Of a stretch of DNA of 64,000 bases, positions 17,072 through 25,680 are shown one piece after another. The stretch's first letter is position 1. Every line of letters begins with the position of its first letter. A program made the position numbers and the translations under genes. The stretch covers positions 248,001 through 312,000 of the forward strand of contig JAEANN010000044.1 in NCBI GenBank assembly GCA_016841965.1, written 5' to 3'. This DNA comes from Candidatus Roseilinea mizusawaensis (GTDB lineage: Bacteria; Chloroflexota; Anaerolineae; J036; Brachytrichaceae). The notes under the pieces are model-generated. The model was given only the letters and a program-made list of their open reading frames with translations. It ran no database searches and was not told the DNA's origin.

Positions 17072-17827
17072 CTAAAATAGCTGATAGGCTATCCAGCCGC
17101 CATCGACGCGCATTGTTTCGGCGGTGATGTAGGATGCGTCATCGCTGGCCAGGAAGAACACGGCCTCGGCGATTTCTTCGGGGGTTCCCAGCCGGCGCAT
17201 GGGAGTGCGGCGCTCGAACACATCCAGTGTGCCCTGGCCTTCCGCGACGGTCGCCCGCACCATCTCGGTCAGCACGACAGCCGGCGCGACGCCGACCACG
17301 CGCACGCCCCGCCCGGCCCATTCAATGCCCAGCGCCTCGGTCAGCGCAATCACGCCGGCCTTGGCCACGCTGTAGGCGGCGCGGTCATGGTGATGCGCCA
17401 TGCCGGTCACCGAGGCAATGTTCACAATGACCCCTGCGCCGCGCGCCAGCATGTGCCGGCCCACCGCTTGCGCACAGTAGAACGCGCCGGACAACATGAC
17501 GGCGATGCTGTCATCCCAGTAGGACAGCGGCATCTGCTCGGCCGGCGCCAGACGCGAGATGCCGGCGTTGTTGACCCATACGTCGATGTGGCCGTGCTGG
17601 ACGGCCAGCCTGTCCACCAGCGCCGCGCTTTGCTGCGGGTTGCGCACATCCAGCGGCTCAAACTGCGCCGAGAACCCCTCTGCCCGCAGGGATTCAGCGG
17701 CGTGGCGGCCGGTGTCGGGGTTTAACTCGGCAATGACAACATGTGCGCCGGCTTGCGCGAAGCGACGCGCAAACGCCAGGCCAAGTCCCTGGCCGGCGCC
17801 GGTGATGACAACGATTCGGTTCTCCAC
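17072..17827 (-). CDS. SDR-family oxidoreductase (island SDR 1)
   Basis: 251-residue classical short-chain dehydrogenase. Cofactor loop TGAGQGLG, NNAG, and the catalytic Ser-Tyr-Lys within NIASVTG and YSVAKAG are intact, and the C-terminal VDGGW is typical. The acidic residue after the second strand (IAELNPD) suggests NAD. The start is GTG 17827, with CGGAG 7 nt upstream and only 4 nt after the preceding gene's stop. It is the last gene of the catabolic operon. The substrate is unknown, probably a secondary alcohol derived from a sugar or hydroxy acid. Confidence 0.92.
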   Translation of the reverse strand: MENRIVVITGAGQGLGLAFARRFAQAGAHVVIAELNPDTGRHAAESLRAEGFSAQFEPLDVRNPQQSAALVDRLAVQHGHIDVWVNNAGISRLAPAEQMPLSYWDDSIAVMLSGAFYCAQAVGRHMLARGAGVIVNIASVTGMAHHHDRAAYSVAKAGVIALTEALGIEWAGRGVRVVGVAPAVVLTEMVRATVAEGQGTLDVFERRTPMRRLGTPEEIAEAVFFLASDDASYITAETMRVDGGWIAYQLF

Positions 17828-17831
17828 ATTT

Positions 17832-18617
17832 CTACTCCGGGAATCCCACCGCATTCAGATTCGCCCACGGCACCCATCCGCCGTCCACGCGCAGATTTTC
17901 GCCCGTCACATAGCTGGCGCGCTCCGAGGCCAGAAACAGCACTGCGCTGGCGATCTCGGATACCTCGGCGACTCGGCCCAGTGGGGTGCGGTTGGAATAC
18001 TTCGCCACGTTGGCCACGCCCTGTTTGATCGCCACATCCATCATCTCGGTGCGCGTGACGCCTGGCGACACGCAGTTCAGCCGGATGTTGTACTGCGCCC
18101 ATTCGGTCGCCAGCACTTCGGTCAACACGATCACGCCGGCCTTGGCCGCGTTGTACGCCGAGCGCATCGGCCAGCCGCCCATCCCGCCGATCGAGGCGAT
18201 GTTGACCACGCTGCCGCGCCGCTGCGGGATCATGGCTGCGCGCGCCACAGCCTGCGTCATGAAGAACACACCGTTCAGCATCACGTCGATCTGAATGCGC
18301 CAGTCGGCTTCAGGCATGTCTTCGCTTTTGTGCAGGATAAACAAGCCGGCGTTGTTGACCAGGGTGTCGATCCGGCCATGCTCGGCCATCACCTGTTCGC
18401 ACAGCAGCCGGCACGATTCCGGCTGAGTCACATCCAGCCGGATGGCTTGCGCGCGATAGCCCTGCGCCGTCAGCTTTTCGGCGGCTTCGCGCCCGCGCGC
18501 CTCGACCAACTCGCCGATCACGACCTGCGCGCCTTCACGGGCGAATGTCTCGGCAATGCCATAGCCGATGCCGCGCCCTGCGCCCGTCACGATTGCCACA
18601 CGATCTTTGAGCAACAT
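17832..18617 (-). CDS. SDR-family oxidoreductase (island SDR 2)
   Basis: 261-residue classical SDR related to its neighbour. TGAGRGIG, NNAG, NIASIGG and YNAAKAG give cofactor binding and the Ser-Tyr-Lys triad. GAGGAGACGCG precedes ATG 18617. The two adjacent SDRs share layout but are clearly diverged, so they probably act on successive or different intermediates and are not a recent duplication. Confidence 0.92.
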   Translation of the reverse strand: MLLKDRVAIVTGAGRGIGYGIAETFAREGAQVVIGELVEARGREAAEKLTAQGYRAQAIRLDVTQPESCRLLCEQVMAEHGRIDTLVNNAGLFILHKSEDMPEADWRIQIDVMLNGVFFMTQAVARAAMIPQRRGSVVNIASIGGMGGWPMRSAYNAAKAGVIVLTEVLATEWAQYNIRLNCVSPGVTRTEMMDVAIKQGVANVAKYSNRTPLGRVAEVSEIASAVLFLASERASYVTGENLRVDGGWVPWANLNAVGFPE

Positions 18618-18660
18618 CGCGTCTCCTCTTTCTTTCTCTAGTGCCTCGCGCTGCTGGGCC

Positions 18661-19323
18661 TCATCCCGGCATCTCGAACACAAGCACCAGCGCCGGCCCG
18701 CTCACAGGCGTCACCGCGTAGGAAGTCTGCACCGGCACATGGATGAAATCGTCTGCGTCGAGCGTCCCGCATAATTTGCCCACGCGAACGTTGGCCTGAC
18801 CTTCCACAATGTACAGCACAGTTTCTTGTTCTGGGCGGGTCTGGCCGGCCAGGCTGTTGTGCGCGCCGGCCTGTTCTGTTTTGCCAGATAGCGTGATCAG
18901 GGTGCTGCGGATGTTGGCGTCGCTCGGCAACGCAGCGCCGACGGCCACATGGCTGCGCGCCACCTTCAGGCTCATCTCGGCCGGTGTAAAGCCTTCGGTG
19001 TGCCATTTGTCGTGCATCAGATTGGGCGCGACCAGCCAGAACACCAGCAGGTCATCGTCGCCGGCGTTCCACAAATTGTGCGGCAGCAGGGGCGGCACAA
19101 GCACAAAGTCGCCCGGCTCGAATCGCTCTTCGCCGTCGCCGACTTCCAGCCGGCAGCGGCCGGAGACGAAGTAGAAGATTTCAGACGCCTGATGATGGGC
19201 GTGCATGATCGGCCCCAGGGTATCGCCGATCAGTCCATGCCCGCCCTTTGGCCAAACGGTTGCCCCGCCGCGCTGAATGGCCGTGCGCGGGATTTGTTGT
19301 GTGATCCACGAATGCCAGTCCAT
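18661..19323 (-). CDS. Two-domain cupin protein
   Basis: 220 residues with two cupin barrels. The N-terminal barrel has a full metal-binding motif 1 (HAHHQASEIFYFVSGR) and motif 2 (GDFVLVPPLLPHNLWN). The C-terminal barrel (QETVLYIVEGQANV, DDFIHVPVQTSYAV) lacks the His ligands. It could be an isomerase, dioxygenase or sugar-acid binding protein of the catabolic operon. The lyase gene ends 19 bp upstream. Confidence 0.88.
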   Translation of the reverse strand: MDWHSWITQQIPRTAIQRGGATVWPKGGHGLIGDTLGPIMHAHHQASEIFYFVSGRCRLEVGDGEERFEPGDFVLVPPLLPHNLWNAGDDDLLVFWLVAPNLMHDKWHTEGFTPAEMSLKVARSHVAVGAALPSDANIRSTLITLSGKTEQAGAHNSLAGQTRPEQETVLYIVEGQANVRVGKLCGTLDADDFIHVPVQTSYAVTPVSGPALVLVFEMPG

Positions 19324-19342
19324 GTTTGTTTTCTCTCTGCGC

Positions 19343-20695
19343 CTAGTATGGCCGATAGCGCCGCAGCACGCGATCGACGAATTCGCCGGCCAGGCCGGTG
19401 TAGCGCCGTGGGTCAAGCAGGCGCTCGATCTCTGATTCGGACAGATGGCGTGTCACGGCGTCTTCTTCGGCCAGCGCCCGGCGAAAGTCGATGCCCTGAT
19501 CCACCACGCGCATGGCGCAGTGGTACACCACGTCGTGCGCGGTTTGCCGGCCCACCTTTTCTGCCAGCGCCAGCATTACTGCTTCCGACAGCCATAGCCC
19601 GTTTGTGGCGTCGAGGTTGGCGGCCATGCGATCCGGATGAACATGCAGCCCCTCGACAATGCGGATGGTCAGCGCCAGTGCGCCATCGGTCATGATGCAT
19701 GACTCTGGGATGAAGGCCCACTCGATGTGCTCGTTGGTCCAGTCGCGCTCATGCTCGTGAAGCATGGCGTCCAGCCCCAGCGGTGCGGCGTTCATCACCA
19801 GGCGCGCCAGGGCCAGCAGCGCCTCGCAGATCATCGGGTTGCGCTTGTGCGGCATGGTGCTGCTGCCCACCTTGCCTGCGTTGAACGGCTCCTCGACCTC
19901 CCACACCTCAGTCTTTTGCAGCAAGATCACTTCGTGGGCGATCTTGCCCAGTGTGGCCGCGACCAGGCCCAGCCAGCCGGCGAACTCGGCCATGCTGTCG
20001 CGGGCGGCGTGCCACGTGATGAGCGGGACGCCCAGACCCAGGCGCGCCATCATGCGGCGCTGAATCTCGAAGCCATGTTCGGCCACCGAAGCCAGCGTGC
20101 CGGCTGCCCCGGCAAACTGCCCCACCAGCGTGCGCGGCTTGAGTTGCGCCAGCCGTTCCTGGTGGCGCATCACTTCGGCCAGCCATTGCGCGGCTTTGAA
20201 TCCAAACGTGATGGGCAGAGCGTGCTGGCCGTGGGTGCGTCCCGGCATGGGGGTGTCGCGGTGTTGTGCGGCCATGCCGGCCAGCGCGTCGGCCAGCCGG
20301 CTCAGACGCGCCTCGAAAATAGCGGTCGCTTCTTTGATTTGCAGCACGCTGGCCGTGTCCATGATGTCCTGTGTGGTGGCGCCCCAGTGGATGAATTCGC
20401 CGGCCCCGTTTTCGCAAACGGCCTGGAAGGCGCGGATCATTGGCACAATGGGATGCACGGTCTGGTCGATGCCGCGCTTGATGGCTGCTGTGTCCAGCAG
20501 TTCGGCCCGGCCTTTGCGCGCGATTTCGTCGGCGGCCCATTGCGGCAGCAACCCCAGTTCGGCTTCAGCTTGCGCCAGCGCCACTTCTGCGTCCAGCCAC
20601 TTTTGCAGCAGGCTCATGTCGCCGAATACGGCGCGCATCTCATCCGTGCCGTACAGGTCTTTGAAGAAGATCGAGTCGATGAGTGTGGAGGGCAT
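19343..20695 (-). CDS. Fumarase/aspartase-superfamily lyase (PurB/PcaB-like)
   Basis: 450 residues. The superfamily signature GSSTMPHKRNPM is complete, with GRTHGQHALP and GATTQDIMDT in the other two conserved regions. The C-terminal TGLAGEFVDRVL resembles 3-carboxy-cis,cis-muconate cycloisomerase more than purine-pathway adenylosuccinate lyase, and the gene lies in a dehydrogenase/transport cluster, not a purine operon. The reaction is probably an anti elimination or addition on a dicarboxylate or its amine adduct. Its ATG overlaps the stop of a 33-codon frame upstream (TGATG). Confidence 0.88.
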   Translation of the reverse strand: MPSTLIDSIFFKDLYGTDEMRAVFGDMSLLQKWLDAEVALAQAEAELGLLPQWAADEIARKGRAELLDTAAIKRGIDQTVHPIVPMIRAFQAVCENGAGEFIHWGATTQDIMDTASVLQIKEATAIFEARLSRLADALAGMAAQHRDTPMPGRTHGQHALPITFGFKAAQWLAEVMRHQERLAQLKPRTLVGQFAGAAGTLASVAEHGFEIQRRMMARLGLGVPLITWHAARDSMAEFAGWLGLVAATLGKIAHEVILLQKTEVWEVEEPFNAGKVGSSTMPHKRNPMICEALLALARLVMNAAPLGLDAMLHEHERDWTNEHIEWAFIPESCIMTDGALALTIRIVEGLHVHPDRMAANLDATNGLWLSEAVMLALAEKVGRQTAHDVVYHCAMRVVDQGIDFRRALAEEDAVTRHLSESEIERLLDPRRYTGLAGEFVDRVLRRYRPY

Positions 20696-20796
20696 CAGCG
20701 CACCATCTTAACCGGCCGGCCGGCGATGACCTGCTCATTTTCGATCGCCTTGATGTCTTGCTCGTCGAACAGGGTGTGGCGCTGAATCATAGCCAT
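20695..20796 (-). CDS. Short ORF upstream of the lyase, possibly translated
   Basis: 33 codons with start ATG 20796, too short to identify. It is charged, with ends MAMIQRHTLF and AGRPVKMVR. The stop TGA shares two bases with the lyase ATG (TGATG), which usually marks translational coupling. It may be a leader peptide, or the surviving 3' end of a lost gene because the frame remains open further upstream. Confidence 0.35.
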   Translation of the reverse strand: MAMIQRHTLFDEQDIKAIENEQVIAGRPVKMVR

Positions 20797-20871
20797 GCCG
20801 GAAATTGTACATGGCATGTATACAGTTTCGGGCGCAGGGCAAACGCGGCGGCTCGCCCTACAACTACACCA

Positions 20872-21840
20872 CTATCCCACTGCCGGCTTGATTCCGTTTA
20901 CGATCCGCCCGTTGTCGATGCCGCTCAAAAAGTCGACTGCGTTTTGGGCCGTCCAACTGCGCATGCGGATCAGCGACTCCGGCGAGTAAAACGCCATGTG
21001 CGAAGTCAGGATTACGTTGGGGCACTGACGGATGGGGGCATCCATCGGCAGCGGCTCCACTTCGTGCACGTCGAGGCCGGCGCCGGCTATCTGCCCCTGC
21101 ACGAGCGCGTCGGCCAGATCCTGTTGGACTACTACCGGCCCGCGCGCTGTGTTCACCAGGATGGCATCCTTTTTCATCAGGGCTAGTTTGCTCCGGTCGA
21201 TCATGCGCCGGGTGAGTGGCGTGAGCGGCACATGCAAACTAAGCACGTCCACCTGGGGCAGCAACTCCTCCAGGCTGTTGGTGAAGGTGACATCCAACCC
21301 TGGCAGCGGCACCGGGTTGATGTCGTAGGCCATGACCCGCATGCCCAGGCCGGCAGCGCGTTTGGCTGTCGCTTTGCCGATGCGCCCAAAGCCGACGATG
21401 CCGAAGGTTTTGCCGGTGAGGGTGCGGAAGCCGGAGAAGCTGGAGCGCCATTCGCCACGCCGCAGTTCGTCGTTGTTGCGCACGATGTTGCGCGACACGC
21501 CCAACATCAGCGCGATGGCATGCTCGCCCACTTCGTCGAGGCAATAATCGGGCACGTTCATCACGGCGATGCCGCGCTTTGCCGCCGCCTCGTGATCGAT
21601 ATTGTCGTAGCCGACGCCGTAGCGCGCCACCACTTTGCATTCCGGCCAGCCGGCCAGGATGTCATCGGTGATGTTGACCCATTCGACCAGAATGCCGGCC
21701 GCGCCCTGCCCGGCTGCGATGATGGCCTCGGTGGTCTGGGCGTTGTGCCAGCGGCACTCAAACCCGCGCGCGGTGATGACCGGCCGTTCCACGTCGTCAT
21801 TTCCAAAGTCGCTTTGCACGATCGAGATGAGGGTGTTCAT
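20872..21840 (-). CDS. D-2-hydroxyacid dehydrogenase, CtBP-like
   Basis: 322 residues, NAD-dependent reductase of 2-keto acids. The NAD site is GFGRIGKATAKRAAGLG, the substrate-binding segment is GVGYDNIDHEAA, and catalytic Arg, Glu and His can be placed in NTARGPVV, GLDVHEVEPLP and SHMAFYSPESL. ATG 21840 is used; the frame is open upstream but unrelated. It is the first large gene after a minus-strand terminator and so likely opens the lower operon (dehydrogenase, lyase, cupin, SDRs). Confidence 0.92.
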   Translation of the reverse strand: MNTLISIVQSDFGNDDVERPVITARGFECRWHNAQTTEAIIAAGQGAAGILVEWVNITDDILAGWPECKVVARYGVGYDNIDHEAAAKRGIAVMNVPDYCLDEVGEHAIALMLGVSRNIVRNNDELRRGEWRSSFSGFRTLTGKTFGIVGFGRIGKATAKRAAGLGMRVMAYDINPVPLPGLDVTFTNSLEELLPQVDVLSLHVPLTPLTRRMIDRSKLALMKKDAILVNTARGPVVVQQDLADALVQGQIAGAGLDVHEVEPLPMDAPIRQCPNVILTSHMAFYSPESLIRMRSWTAQNAVDFLSGIDNGRIVNGIKPAVG

Positions 21841-21860
21841 GGGGCATAGGATGCCATAGG

Positions 21861-21895
21861 AAAAGACCTCGCGGGTTGCAAGAACCCGCGAAGTC
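21861..21895 (-). terminator. Intrinsic terminator after the sugar permease operon
   Basis: On the minus strand a 13-bp stem with one G-T pair (21895-21883 with 21877-21865), loop of 5, is followed by TTTT (21864-21861). It separates the ABC transporter genes from the D-2-hydroxyacid dehydrogenase. Confidence 0.85.
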
Positions 21896-21905
21896 TTGGG
21901 GGGAC

Positions 21906-21986
21906 CTACTTGTACTGCGCCACCACCTCGTACTCGGCCTGCAATGCGGCCGGCGTGGTGAGTGGGCGATCCACAATCGATATCAC
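21906..21986 (-). pseudogene. 26-codon GTG frame coupled to the permease stop
   Basis: The frame begins with GTG 21986 overlapping the permease stop (GTGA) and encodes VISIVDRPLTTPAALQ then EYEVVAQYK before TAG, followed at once by the terminator. It is a plausible coding sequence but far too short for a known domain. It may be what remains of a further transporter-operon gene cut by a deletion. Confidence 0.3.
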
Positions 21987-22876
21987 CCTTTGAGGCCGGT
22001 GGTGACGATGCCCTGGATGATGTAGCGTTGCGCGATGAAGTACAAGACGATGCAGGGAACGACGAACATAGTCGCGGCTGCCATCTGGTAAGAGAGTTCG
22101 CCACCGCCCCGGAAGCTGCGCAAATAATTGACGCCCAGCGCCAATGTGTACAGGTCGGTGTCGCTCAGGTAGATCAGCGGCCCCATGAAGTCGTTCCAAC
22201 TGCCCATGAACGAGAAGATGCCGATGGTGGCCAGCGCCGGCTTGGCCAGCGGCAGGATGATTTGCCAGTAAATCCGAAATTCATTTGCCCCGTCCACTTT
22301 GGCTGCTTCATCCAGCTCCAGGTTGATGGTTAGGAAGAACTGCCGCAGCAAGAACACAGAGAAGGCCGGCCCAAAGAAGGCGCCGGCGGTGAGTGGGGCG
22401 TAGGTGTTGGTCAGGCCCAGCACGCGCCAGATCACAAATTGCGGGATCATGGTCACCACGCCGGGCAGCATCATGGTGGACAATAGCACCAAGAACAGCA
22501 TGTTGCGGCCGGGAAAGCGCAGGCGTGCAAATGCAAACGCCACCAGCGAAGCCGACAGCAATTCGCCGGCGACGGCCAGTGTGCTGACGAAAGCACTATT
22601 GGCAAAGTAGCGGGCGAACGGGATCATGCGAAAGACCTGCGGATAGTTGTCGAGCACGATCTGGCTGGGGAAAAACTCTGGCGGGAACTTCATGCCGGAG
22701 CCGATTGGCTTAACCGAGGAGGAGACTGTCCACAGCAGCGGCAGGATAAACAGCACGCTGAAGCCAATCAAAAGCGCATACACGAGCACGATGCCCACTG
22801 TGTCGCGGGCAGTGCGCTGGAGCGAGTGTCGAGTTTGGTAGATGGGGCGTGGCTGCGATTGGGTTGTAGCGGCCAT
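21983..22876 (-). CDS. Carbohydrate ABC transporter permease, MalG/UgpE type
   Basis: 297 residues with six predicted transmembrane segments. The cytoplasmic EAA loop reads EAAKVDGANEFRIYWQIILP, which docks the ATPase. An N-terminal soluble stretch with basic residues precedes TM1. Its ATG is 1 nt from the stop of the partner permease. It forms the import pore together with the upstream MalF-type subunit. No ATPase gene is nearby, so a shared MsmK/MalK-type ATPase elsewhere is expected. Confidence 0.94.
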   Translation of the reverse strand: MAATTQSQPRPIYQTRHSLQRTARDTVGIVLVYALLIGFSVLFILPLLWTVSSSVKPIGSGMKFPPEFFPSQIVLDNYPQVFRMIPFARYFANSAFVSTLAVAGELLSASLVAFAFARLRFPGRNMLFLVLLSTMMLPGVVTMIPQFVIWRVLGLTNTYAPLTAGAFFGPAFSVFLLRQFFLTINLELDEAAKVDGANEFRIYWQIILPLAKPALATIGIFSFMGSWNDFMGPLIYLSDTDLYTLALGVNYLRSFRGGGELSYQMAAATMFVVPCIVLYFIAQRYIIQGIVTTGLKG

Positions 22877-22877
22877 C

Positions 22878-23837
22878 TCAGCGTTCCCTCCCGGCGCTTT
22901 CGTAGTACACCCACAAGCTGGATGTGCGCAGCAAAATCAGCGTGAAGAAAAGGATGATCACGAACAGCACCCAGGCCAGCGCCGAGGCGTAACCCATCTC
23001 GAACCAGTTGAAGGCATTGCGGTAGAGATATAGCAGGTAGAAGAGCGTGGCATAGCCCGGTCCGCCGCCTGTCATCAGGTAGGAAATGGTGAAGGTCTGG
23101 AAGGTGCCGATGACGCCGGTGATGACCGAGAACATGATCACTGGCGAGATGAGCGGAATGGTGATGTGCCAGAATTTGCGGAAAGCACCGGCGCCGTCCA
23201 GCTCGGCTGCTTCGTACAAGGATTGTGGCACACCCTGTAGCGCCGCTAAAAAGATGACTGCCCCGCTGCCGGCGCCCCATAGACTCATCAGCACCAGCGT
23301 CCAGAGTACTACATTCGGGTCGCCCAGCCAGTTTGGCCCCTGGATGCCGAGCCGGCTGAGGATGAAATTGATGATGCCCAATCGGTGGCTGAACAACCAA
23401 CTGAACACGATCGCCACAGCCACACCAGAAATCAGCGAGGGCATGTAGAAAATGGTGCGGAAAACTCGGATGCCGGCCACTTTTTGATTGAGCAGCAGCG
23501 CGATCAACAGAGAAGCGATTGTGCCGAGCGGCACGGCCAGCAATGTGTAAGTGCCGGTCACGCGCAGGGCAATACCCACAAACGGGTCGGTGAGCATCCG
23601 CTCGTAGTTAGCCAGTCCCAGCCATTGTGGCGCCTGCGCCAGGTTGTACTTGGTCAGGCTGAAATAGAACGACAACAGGATCGGCCCGATTAAGAAGAGC
23701 AGCAACCCAAACAGCCAGGGACTTATAAAGAGATAGGCCACCAGTGCCTCGCGCCGGCTTTGCGTCATGAATGGTCGGCGACTGGCCATGCCTGCCGTGG
23801 TCAGACTTGATTGTGCACTTGCCATAGCACCCCGCAT
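22878..23837 (-). CDS. Carbohydrate ABC transporter permease, MalF/UgpA type
   Basis: 319 residues with six transmembrane segments (first at YLFISPWLFGLLLFLIGPI). The EAA loop is EAAELDGAGAFRKFWHITIP. Start codons 23837, 23825 and 23789 are all ATG in frame; none has a strong Shine-Dalgarno site, so the longest is reported. It follows the binding protein gene across an 85-bp gap that holds a large hairpin. Confidence 0.93.
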   Translation of the reverse strand: MRGAMASAQSSLTTAGMASRRPFMTQSRREALVAYLFISPWLFGLLLFLIGPILLSFYFSLTKYNLAQAPQWLGLANYERMLTDPFVGIALRVTGTYTLLAVPLGTIASLLIALLLNQKVAGIRVFRTIFYMPSLISGVAVAIVFSWLFSHRLGIINFILSRLGIQGPNWLGDPNVVLWTLVLMSLWGAGSGAVIFLAALQGVPQSLYEAAELDGAGAFRKFWHITIPLISPVIMFSVITGVIGTFQTFTISYLMTGGGPGYATLFYLLYLYRNAFNWFEMGYASALAWVLFVIILFFTLILLRTSSLWVYYESAGRER

Positions 23838-23848
23838 TCGATTTCAGA

Positions 23849-23907
23849 TTTTGGATTTTGGATTGGGGAGACAACGACAGAACATGTCGGCAATCCAAAA
23901 TCCAAAA
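23849..23907. repeat. 17-bp inverted repeat between binding protein and permeases
   Basis: TTTTGGATTTTGGATTG (23849-23865) is the perfect complement of 23891-23907 with a 25-nt loop. In the transcript it forms a 17-bp AU-rich stem just after the binding protein stop. It resembles the intercistronic hairpins between malE and malF that favour high expression of the binding protein. A related AAATCC-type string occurs at 17055-17078. Confidence 0.8.
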
Positions 23908-23922
23908 GTGTCACCGGTCAAT

Positions 23923-25293
23923 TCACTTGCGGGCCAGCTCGGCGTCGACCAGAGGTGTGGCTGCCTGCATGGCTTCCAGGGCTGTCTTCTGGCCGTTCAT
24001 GACCAGATCGATCTCGGCTTGGATCATGCCCTGAATCTTGTCGAATTTCTCGCCGGCGCCGGGAATGCGGATGACATCAGGCTTGGTGACCAGTGTGCGC
24101 AATGGTTCATAGCCCAGCTCTTTGTGCAGCGGCACGTCGAAGAAACGGTCGATCATGGAGCGCAATGATGGAATGTAAGGCACCAGCGACTCGATCACGC
24201 TGTCCAGCACAAACTCGCGGATGTATTCCCAGGCGGCGTTTTTGACTTTGGATGGTGGGGAGATCGACCAACAAGCAGTGTGCATGTACCACACCCGGTT
24301 ACCGTTATTGGCTTTCGGCGTAAGCACAGCCTTCCACTCGAACGTGTTGATGTTCTTGAACTCGCCGACGTTCCAGTAATTGCCCAGATACATGGAAAGC
24401 GTGCCGGCTTTGAACGCTTCTTCGTTGCTCTGCAAGACCTGCATGGCCGATGAGCCGGGCGCGACCTTGTGCTTGGTCACCAGGTCAGCCCAGTACTGCA
24501 ACGCCTCGACTGTTCTTGGGTCGGTCAGGGTGGATTTGCTGCTGTCGGGAGTGAACCAATCGCCGCCGTTCGACCACACGGTATACAGATGGTTGACGAA
24601 CCAATTGCCGTACGAGAATCCCCACTGTTCTGGATTGCCATCGCCGTCCGCGTCAACGGTGAGTTGTTTGGCCGCGTTGAGCACGTCATCCCACTTCCAG
24701 TCTGGGCTAGGTATATCTACACCGGCTTTGGTGAAGTGATCGGGGTTGTAATACAGCGACACTGGGCCGGGCATAAAACCGATCAGCATGGCGTGGATCT
24801 TGTCCTGCCACGAACCGGCTTCGATGGCGGCCGGCACAATGTCGTCGCGTTTGATCTTGGGGTCGCCGGCGATGAACGGTTCCAGGTCGAGCAGCGCGCC
24901 GTTGGCGGCGTAAGGTTGCACGTAGCCCTCCCACATGTCGAACAGGTCAGGCGGGGTGCCGGCGGCAATCAGCGTTTGCAATTTCTCAAAGTATCCTGTG
25001 CCGGGCGGCGGCACTTCTTGGATGACCTTGACGCCGGGGTATTTTTGCTCGAACTGCGCGTTCCACTTGGCGCGCAGGTCGATTTCATCCTGGCCAGAGC
25101 AGCACAGCAGGATTTTCATCTCGCCCTGCTCATAGGCGACGCCGGCCTGTGGGGCGGGTGCACTTCCCTGGGTTTGCGCGGGCGCGGCAGTCGGCGCAGG
25201 TTGGGCCGGCGCGCACGCGGCAAGTACGCCGCCGGCAGCTCCCAGTCCGGCCAGCTTCAAAATCTGGCGACGGGTTACTCGTGTGTCAGACAT
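23923..25293 (-). CDS. Sugar ABC transporter substrate-binding lipoprotein
   Basis: 456 residues. The N-terminus has a twin-arginine-like TRRQILKLAGLGAAGG ending in LAAC, so it is exported and lipid-anchored. A Pro/Ala/Thr-rich linker precedes a family-1 binding domain (FEQKYPGVKVIQEVPPPG, GTPPDLFDMWEGYVQPYA). ATG 25293 follows GAGGAGGA by 11 nt; a TTG at 25302 would abut that site. It delivers an oligosaccharide or glycoside to the two downstream permeases. The neighbouring GH36-like enzyme suggests a galactoside-type ligand, by inference. Confidence 0.94.
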   Translation of the reverse strand: MSDTRVTRRQILKLAGLGAAGGVLAACAPAQPAPTAAPAQTQGSAPAPQAGVAYEQGEMKILLCCSGQDEIDLRAKWNAQFEQKYPGVKVIQEVPPPGTGYFEKLQTLIAAGTPPDLFDMWEGYVQPYAANGALLDLEPFIAGDPKIKRDDIVPAAIEAGSWQDKIHAMLIGFMPGPVSLYYNPDHFTKAGVDIPSPDWKWDDVLNAAKQLTVDADGDGNPEQWGFSYGNWFVNHLYTVWSNGGDWFTPDSSKSTLTDPRTVEALQYWADLVTKHKVAPGSSAMQVLQSNEEAFKAGTLSMYLGNYWNVGEFKNINTFEWKAVLTPKANNGNRVWYMHTACWSISPPSKVKNAAWEYIREFVLDSVIESLVPYIPSLRSMIDRFFDVPLHKELGYEPLRTLVTKPDVIRIPGAGEKFDKIQGMIQAEIDLVMNGQKTALEAMQAATPLVDAELARK

Positions 25294-25401
25294 AGTCTTC
25301 AAGTCCTCCTCTTCAAGTTACATGCGCGTTTAAGACAGGCTGTTCTCTGAATGCCGCGGGAACGATGAAGGCGCAATGCCAGATTGAATTTGGAGAGGTG
25401 T

Positions 25402-25588
25402 GTTGTCACTTCTAGCCGCCTGACAGATTTCCACTACGTCCGCTTGCCGGCCTTGTCGTCGAAGCCGGCGAGCGTTGGGGATACCGCTCGCGCATCGCGT
25501 CCTGGCGGCGCGATACAACCAGCCAGTAACCGGCAGGCAGGCAATCAGTCACTGTTTTCAAATCTGTCGGGTGGCTAGTTGTCACTTC
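25402..25588. mobile_element. MITE-like element with 18-bp TIRs and 11-bp direct repeats
   Basis: This holds most of the 387-bp gap between the GH36-like gene and the binding protein gene. The 11-mer GTTGTCACTTC occurs at 25402-25412 and 25578-25588. Just inside, 25413-25430 and 25560-25577 are inverted repeats matching at 16 of 18 positions. The enclosed 165 bp has no gene. It has the layout of a non-autonomous insertion with a target-site duplication. A second degenerate copy lies at 3925-3981. No transposase is present in the window. Confidence 0.65.
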
Positions 25589-25680
25589 ATCAGATGGCTG
25601 TCACCTCCTTTTTTACTTTGCTTTGGGGGGTGCGGTGGCAGATCGTCTATGGGTGGATCGATGCGCTGTGCAACGAGTGT

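Noticed and set aside
19343-20695. purB (adenylosuccinate lyase of purine synthesis)
   Set aside because: The superfamily signature fits, but the C-terminal TGLAGEFVDRVL and the catabolic neighbours favour a different lyase. Not excluded outright.
25402-25588. Insertion sequence with its own transposase
   Set aside because: The 165 bp between the repeats has no open frame; only a non-autonomous element is supported.
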